A stretch of DNA of 64,000 nucleotides from Rhizobium leguminosarum (GTDB taxonomy: Bacteria; Pseudomonadota; Alphaproteobacteria; Rhizobiales; Rhizobiaceae): the NCBI RefSeq assembly GCF_001652265.1, contig NZ_LWBS01000055.1, positions 1-64,000 of the forward strand. The letters run 5' to 3'. Shown here piece after piece: positions 60,454 through 64,000 of the stretch (positions are counted from its first letter, which is position 1; each line of letters opens with the position of its first letter). The translations under genes and the position numbers were made by a program. The notes under the pieces are model-generated. The model searched no databases. It worked only from the letters and a program-made list of their open reading frames with translations, and was not told the origin of the DNA.

Positions 60454-61146
60454 ATGGTCCGTATCATCCCTAGACTGATGGCTCCGGCAGCGGTGCTGCT
60501 TTCCTGTGGACTGGCATATGGACAGGGTATCGACCCCGATATTCTCAAAGCGCAGGCCGGAACCTATCTCGTTGCCCCGGAGGACGGTGCGAGCGGATGC
60601 CGGTTGACGCTGGAAACCGGCGAAGCGATCGGCGGCTATTCGGTCTCCGGTCAGGCCTCCTGTATCAAGCCGCTGCCGGCACTTGCCGAAGCCTATTCCT
60701 GGAATTTCGATGGCAATGGCGGCGTCATCCTGATCGATGCGACGCGCAAGGTGCTCGCTCGCTTCGTCGAGAACGAAGGTTCGCCGATGAAGACGGAGGA
60801 TGGTGCGCCGCTGTTGCTGATCGCCGCACCTGACGGCGTCGATCACCTGCCGAGCGTCACCAGCCTTGCCGGGATATGGACGATGCAAAGACCGAACGGC
60901 GAAAGGCTTTGCGGCGTGACACTCAACGGCCGTGTCGATGCGGAGGGCAACGCGCCTCTGTCCCTTTCGGGGGACTGCGTTGCCAACGTCGCCAGACTGA
61001 AGCTCGCCGTCTGGCATATTGAGGGTTTCGGGCTGACGCTGATGAGCCTTGACGGTTCGTCGCTTGGCTTCGACATGCGCGCTGACGGCAATTTCGACAA
61101 ATCGAAGGAGGAAGGCGGCAAGCCGCTTTCACTCGTTCGCCGCTAA
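60454..61146 (+). CDS. Secreted protein with two AprI/Inh-type protease-inhibitor domains
   Basis: A 230-residue protein with signal peptide (residues 1 to about 23, AVLLSCGLAYG). Two similar domains follow: about 31-128 (AGTYLVAPEDGASGCRLTLE, second Cys in ASCIKPLP) and about 134-230 (AGIWTMQRPNGERLCGVTLN, second Cys in GDCVANVA). Each has the W/Y-then-paired-Cys beta-barrel pattern of Inh inhibitors of serralysin-type metalloproteases. Known Inh proteins have one domain. It lies 26 bp after rlmB. No protease gene is close. Confidence 0.7.
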   Translation: MVRIIPRLMAPAAVLLSCGLAYGQGIDPDILKAQAGTYLVAPEDGASGCRLTLETGEAIGGYSVSGQASCIKPLPALAEAYSWNFDGNGGVILIDATRKVLARFVENEGSPMKTEDGAPLLLIAAPDGVDHLPSVTSLAGIWTMQRPNGERLCGVTLNGRVDAEGNAPLSLSGDCVANVARLKLAVWHIEGFGLTLMSLDGSSLGFDMRADGNFDKSKEEGGKPLSLVRR

Positions 61147-61275
61147 CCCATAGTCAAGTCGGCTCCGATGCCAGAAAAATCCACTTTTGCCTTGGAATGA
61201 CGCCCCGGAGCACTATGATCGGGCAATGATCGGTTGCCGCAACCGGCTCAGAAGCAAGAAGGAACGATCCCTATC

Positions 61276-61434
61276 ATGGCCATTCGACCGCTGATCTTCG
61301 GTATCCTCTTCATCGCGGTCTTCGTCGTGATTATCATCAGTATCATCTGGGTGGACACGTCGCACCCCATCCACCAGCCCGATCCTCTGTCGCCGACGGC
61401 GCCCGGCCCGGCGACGCCGGGACAGGTACAATAA
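61276..61434 (+). CDS. Small proline-rich membrane protein, 52 residues
   Basis: One strong hydrophobic helix (LIFGILFIAVFVVIIISIIW, residues about 6-25) followed by a short proline/threonine-rich tail (DPLSPTAPGPATPG). ATG 61276 follows AAGGAACGATCCCTATC. No family recognised. It is on the plus strand 66 bp before the next small gene. Confidence 0.5.
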   Translation: MAIRPLIFGILFIAVFVVIIISIIWVDTSHPIHQPDPLSPTAPGPATPGQVQ

Positions 61435-61499
61435 TTACTGGCAGGAACGCGGACGGCGATCATGCGTTAATCCCGGAATCGAACGAGGATTGAACGCTT

Positions 61500-61637
61500 A
61501 TGCGCATAATGATCGCCGTCGTCGCCTTCATGGTCGCCTCCGTGCTCAGCATTGCGATGATGTCGCCCTCCGGCGTCGGACAGGCCGGCAATGGCGACAG
61601 GATCGAGGCGAGCGTCAACGAACCCGTCACTCAATGA
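61500..61637 (+). CDS. Small secreted or membrane protein, 45 residues
   Basis: The frame reads MRIMIAVVAFMVASVLSIAM then a polar tail SPSGVGQAGNGDRIEASVNEP. The N-terminus is a signal-anchor-like helix. AGGATTGAACGCTT precedes the ATG. It ends 32 bp from the convergent Arg/Trp-rich gene, across a hairpin. Confidence 0.45.
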   Translation: MRIMIAVVAFMVASVLSIAMMSPSGVGQAGNGDRIEASVNEPVTQ

Positions 61638-61638
61638 G

Positions 61639-61665
61639 TAACGGCCCGGATGATCCGGGCCGTTA
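61639..61665. terminator. Hairpin between convergent small genes
   Basis: A perfect 12-bp stem (61639-61650 with 61654-61665) with a 3-nt loop lies between the stops of two convergent genes. There is no T-run on either side, so it may end transcription only weakly. Confidence 0.55.
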
Positions 61666-61668
61666 TCG

Positions 61669-62016
61669 TCAGCTGCGGTAGAGCCAGAACGGCATGCCGC
61701 GATCGCGATCACGCCACTCACGGCGTTCCTGCCAACGCTCGGCGCGCCACCGCCGCCAGTGACGGCGATCATCACGCCAGTCGGAGCGACGCCAGTCGCG
61801 CCCATCGCGCCAGCCACGGTCGTCACGGTCGCGATCACCTCGCCAGCCACGGTCGTCGCGGTCGCGATCACCTCGCCAGCCATCACGGATTTGAACGACA
61901 TCGCCCTGCGTCGACACCGCCGGCCGCTCGGCCGGCATGGCGGTGGCCGGTGCGACGGACGCGAAAGCCGCACCGACGGAAATGGTTGCGGCGAGAAAGA
62001 GATGAGCGAGCTTCAT
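61669..62016 (-). CDS. Secreted Arg/Asp/Trp-rich repeat protein
   Basis: A 115-residue protein with a clear signal peptide (residues 1-26, MKLAHLFLAATISVGAA, ending ATA). The mature part contains tandem GWRGDRDRDDR units followed by a Trp/Arg-rich region (HWRRWRAERWQERREWRDRDRG) and ends MPFWLYRS. The DNA carries two 33-bp repeats. Charge and composition resemble small rhizobial RcnB-like or YXWGxW-type periplasmic proteins, but no named family can be assigned. ATG 62016 follows GAGGAAACAGCC. Confidence 0.7.
   Translation of the reverse strand: MKLAHLFLAATISVGAAFASVAPATAMPAERPAVSTQGDVVQIRDGWRGDRDRDDRGWRGDRDRDDRGWRDGRDWRRSDWRDDRRHWRRWRAERWQERREWRDRDRGMPFWLYRS
61808..61882 (-). repeat. 33-bp tandem repeat inside the Arg/Trp-rich gene
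   Basis: Two 33-bp units (61808-61840 and 61841-61873), differing at one visible position, plus a partial third of about 9 bp. Each encodes one 11-residue GWRGDRDRDDR-type unit, so unit number changes would keep the frame. Confidence 0.85.
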
Positions 62017-62201
62017 GGCTGTTTCCTCATTGATGATGAGGCGAAGATATGCGGGCGCGCCTGAATTGGCGCTGAAGCAGCCCTTCACGCGCGGTTCATC
62101 AAGCGATGCGTGCTATCTGAAAAGATCTGCCGGTGCGAGATTGAGCGAAGCAGCGTCGAACCCAGGCTATGAGTTGGCAGGCCGTATCGCGCGGAAAAGA
62201 A

Positions 62202-62251
62202 TGGTGCCCCCGGCAGGGTTCGAACCCGCGACCCCCTGATTACAAATCAGG
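62202..62251 (-). pseudogene. 3' part of tRNA-Thr(UGU): attachment-site remnant
   Basis: From the 3' end, it keeps CCA (62202-62204), discriminator A, the CGGGGGC acceptor strand, T-arm with TTCGAAC and the whole anticodon arm (stem CCTGA/TCAGG, loop TTTGTAA, anticodon UGT). Upstream of the arm the D-arm and 5' acceptor strand are absent; the flanking sequence is unrelated. This is the signature of an att site generated by integration. Confidence 0.85.
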
Positions 62252-62266
62252 ATGGAAAGGCTTATT

Positions 62267-63517
62267 TCACAGTGATTCTTCGGCGTTATGCGCCATTTGT
62301 GCGCCACCGGGCGGCCCGGCACCGAAAATCGATGACGATATGCTGTCCATGACGTTGCGGTGGCTGTCGCTAGGGAACATGTGCCCGTATCGGCTCATCG
62401 TGACGGCAAGTGACGAATGACCGGCGAAGGTTTGCACGGTTTTCGGCTGCATTCCGGCTTCGATCCATGTGCTGATAGCGAAGTGGCGGAGAGCGTGCCA
62501 GTTGAAAGCCTTGAACTTCCTGCCTTCCGTCTCTGCCTTCTTGGCAGCGGCGATCAGCAGCGGCCGGAACTCGCGTTTCAGAACGTTCTTATGATTCAGG
62601 AACCCGCCGCGTGCATTCGGAAAGATCAGGTCATCCGCCTCTTTCTTGGTTGCCGCCTCGCGCCATGCCCTCAGATCCGCAAGCATGGCCGATGACAAAG
62701 GCACCTGCCGGATACCGGCTAGAGATTTCGTGGTGTCTTCGTTCTTATATGCATCAACTCTGCCATCGACTGTGAGCTCGCCAGCATTAAACGCCACGTG
62801 CCTCCATCGGAGTGCGTAAAGCTCGGAGGCGCGGACGCCAGCCGACGCGGACAGCCTCATCCGAACTGCAAGGCTTCCCTTTGCCTCTGCCAGAGCCGCG
62901 GCAAGGTTTACCTTGGATGGCGGCACGACCTTCTTCGGCCCCTCGCCTCGCTTGCCGGTTACTCTGATGCCCACGGCTGGATTGGCTGCCATCAAATCGC
63001 GGGAGACGGCATGCCGCAAGGATCTCGACAAGCTCCCGATAATACGGCGCGTCGTGACGACGCCAACGCCAGCATCGCGCAGTTTGTCCTTGAATTCGGT
63101 CACGGTCTTCGCGGTGCACAGTGATAGCTTCACTGAACCGATACCGCCCTCGAAGATTATCCTCGACTTCTCCGGTTGCTTGGCCCGATGCTCATCCGTC
63201 GGCGCCACGTAGTTGCGCAGTTGCCCCTCTACGGTCCTGTAATAATGCTCACCAACATGCTCGCCTCGATCGCGACGGGCCGTTAAGCTTTTCAGGTAGT
63301 CGGTAACGGCATCCTCGACCGTTGTGCTGGCGGCATCCGCACGATACGTGCCGCTGACAACCTGGTGCGTGACCTCAGTGCGGCGACCCTCGGCATCCCG
63401 CTTCTTTTCATACTGCTCCTTATGCCGCTTGCCGCCTGCATCGGTATAGGCGAGCACCCACGCCTCGCGTTCAACGCCCTTGCTTGTCTTCCATTTCCGT
63501 TTCGTGATTGTCGCCAT
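62267..63517 (-). CDS. int: Tyrosine site-specific integrase
   Basis: A 416-residue phage/ICE-type integrase. An N-terminal beta-rich arm-binding region (WVLAYTDAGGKRHKEQYEKK) is followed by a SAM-like core-binding domain (about 68-190) and the catalytic domain with Arg in AGVRASELYALRW, His-x-x-Arg in WHALRHF, GHSS and catalytic Tyr in MSRYGHMF. It starts behind GGAGGTCATTGA and ends about 15 bp from the tRNA fragment, the expected place for the recombinase that uses this site. Confidence 0.95.
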   Translation of the reverse strand: MATITKRKWKTSKGVEREAWVLAYTDAGGKRHKEQYEKKRDAEGRRTEVTHQVVSGTYRADAASTTVEDAVTDYLKSLTARRDRGEHVGEHYYRTVEGQLRNYVAPTDEHRAKQPEKSRIIFEGGIGSVKLSLCTAKTVTEFKDKLRDAGVGVVTTRRIIGSLSRSLRHAVSRDLMAANPAVGIRVTGKRGEGPKKVVPPSKVNLAAALAEAKGSLAVRMRLSASAGVRASELYALRWRHVAFNAGELTVDGRVDAYKNEDTTKSLAGIRQVPLSSAMLADLRAWREAATKKEADDLIFPNARGGFLNHKNVLKREFRPLLIAAAKKAETEGRKFKAFNWHALRHFAISTWIEAGMQPKTVQTFAGHSSLAVTMSRYGHMFPSDSHRNVMDSISSSIFGAGPPGGAQMAHNAEESL

Positions 63518-63681
63518 TCAATGACCTCCTGATTTGGATGGAGCATGAAAGCATGGCGCACGGCGGCAAGCAAGGTAAACCTTGACAAACAATGTAAAAT
63601 GATATAAGGGAGCGGACACAGTAATCCATTCATAGGAATACCCTGTAAACTGAACAGTGTCAACCCCGATAGGAGAAAAAA
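63518..63681. promoter_or_regulatory. Divergent int-xis control region with palindrome
   Basis: A 164-bp AT-rich region. A plus-strand promoter candidate TTGACA (63582-63587) and TATAAG (63603-63608, 15-bp spacer) overlaps at its -35 with the palindrome CAAGGTAAACCTTG (63571-63584; 6+2+6). A protein bound there would block xis transcription and could affect int. ATAGGAG before 63682 is the xis ribosome site. Confidence 0.5.
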
Positions 63682-63885
63682 ATGCAGGCAGCGAATGATA
63701 ATGTGATTGAGGGCGATTTGCTCATGGGCGCGAACGCAATCGCGCGCTTCCTCGGCGTCACTCCCCGGCAGGTCTACAGGCTCACATACGGCGAGCTCGT
63801 CCCTCACTTCAAACTTGGCGGCACCGTCGCTGCCCGCAAGTCCACGCTGTCCAAATGGATGGCGGAGCAAGAAGCGGCTGCATAG
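63682..63885 (+). CDS. AlpA/Xis-like DNA-binding protein
   Basis: A 67-residue protein with a MerR/excisionase-type winged helix-turn-helix: LLMGANAIARFLGVTPRQVYRL (helices), followed by VPHFKLGGTVAARKSTLSKWM (wing and recognition end). Such proteins act as excisionase or as activators of integrase in tRNA-integrated elements. The ATG follows ATAGGAG. It is divergent from int and 26 bp before the next gene start. Confidence 0.85.
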   Translation: MQAANDNVIEGDLLMGANAIARFLGVTPRQVYRLTYGELVPHFKLGGTVAARKSTLSKWMAEQEAAA

Positions 63886-63911
63886 CCGCATACCCCCAAA
63901 CAGGAGCATTG

Positions 63912-64000
63912 ATGGAAATCCTATACCTTGAACCGTGCCGCGGACACGGCGGCGGCGGAGCGATGATGGTCGCCCGCTTCTCAGTGAAACTCACTCCATA
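63912..64000 (+). CDS. Element-encoded hypothetical protein (N-terminus only)
   Basis: The reading frame starts at ATG 63912 behind CAGGAGCATTG and runs off the right edge, giving 29 codons: MEILYLEPCRGHGGGGAMMV then ARFSVKLTP. No family can be called from this fragment. Spacing from the Xis-like gene suggests the same transcript. Confidence 0.5.
   Translation, partial: MEILYLEPCRGHGGGGAMMVARFSVKLTP

Larger units (their letters stand above)
62202..64000. mobile_element. Left end of an integrative element in tRNA-Thr
   Basis: The tRNA-Thr 3' fragment, an adjacent tyrosine integrase reading toward it, a divergent AlpA-like Xis and a following short cargo frame form the standard left end of a tRNA-integrated prophage, ICE or genomic island. 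Because the tRNA here lacks its 5' half, the intact tRNA gene should be at the right end, beyond the window. Element type cannot be decided from this edge. Confidence 0.8.

Noticed and set aside
62015..62239. Plus-strand frame ending MVPPAGFEPATP across the tRNA remnant
   Set aside because: This peptide is the well-known artefact of translating the antisense of a tRNA 3' end; it confirms the tRNA remnant rather than a gene.

Overview
The window reads as chromosomal core DNA of a fast-growing Rhizobium (R. etli / R. leguminosarum type). The evidence is high GC, alphaproteobacterial gene order (tRNA-Tyr, tRNA-Gly, tuf, tRNA-Trp, secE, nusG, rplKAJL, rpoBC, rpsL-rpsG-fusA-tuf, then the S10, spc and alpha ribosomal operons without breaks), adk between secY and rpsM, CUT1 sugar-transport genes under a LacI regulator, and a Rhizobium-like intergenic palindromic repeat near 21.6 kb. 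The genus call rests on pattern recognition, not on a database search.

Layout. 1-6.6 kb (minus): a catabolic operon of LacI regulator, fused CoA transferase, enoyl-CoA hydratase, aldehyde dehydrogenase, CUT1 substrate-binding protein and the first codons of a permease; a palindromic LacI-type operator lies inside the spacer of its promoter. 6.9-15.8 kb: mixed accessory genes, comprising a possible Imm6-like orphan, a soluble PAS-PAS histidine kinase, a CMD/AhpD-like protein, an HSL-type esterase whose nucleophile serine is glycine, a LysR regulator divergent from an SDR, a PanE-like reductase, an alpha/beta hydrolase and a DUF1883 protein. 15.8-23.3 kb: housekeeping and stress genes (rarA, a DegQ/Do protease, a YkvA-like protein, an LprI-like protein, ilvD, msrP-msrQ).

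23.5-59.3 kb (almost all minus): the translation and transcription superregion. Read on the minus strand from the right it holds tRNA-Tyr, tRNA-Gly, tuf copy 2, a small membrane protein, an SDR epimerase, tRNA-Trp, secE, nusG, rplK, rplA, rplJ, rplL, rpoB, rpoC, a plus-strand acidic small protein, and then rpsL through rplQ. It also contains intergenic hairpins at the operon joints: rplL-rpoB, rpoB-rpoC, tuf-rpsJ, rplO-secY, and 3' terminators after rplQ, rpoC and tuf2.

59.5-62.0 kb: rlmB, a secreted protein with two apparent Inh (protease inhibitor) domains, two tiny membrane or secreted proteins and an Arg/Asp/Trp-rich secreted protein with internal repeats. From 62.2 kb to the right edge lies the left end of an integrated element: the 3' part of a tRNA-Thr(UGU) gene acting as attachment site, a tyrosine integrase, an AlpA/Xis-like regulator transcribed divergently from it, and the start of a cargo gene that runs off the window. 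The intact tRNA-Thr gene is predicted at the far, unseen end of this element.

I see no CRISPR array, rRNA, transposase or wholly unprecedented system. The most interesting leads are the tRNA-Thr-inserted element at the edge, the nucleophile-less esterase, the LacI-controlled sugar-import/CoA-metabolism operon, the near-identical tuf pair and the RNA hairpins between core operon segments.
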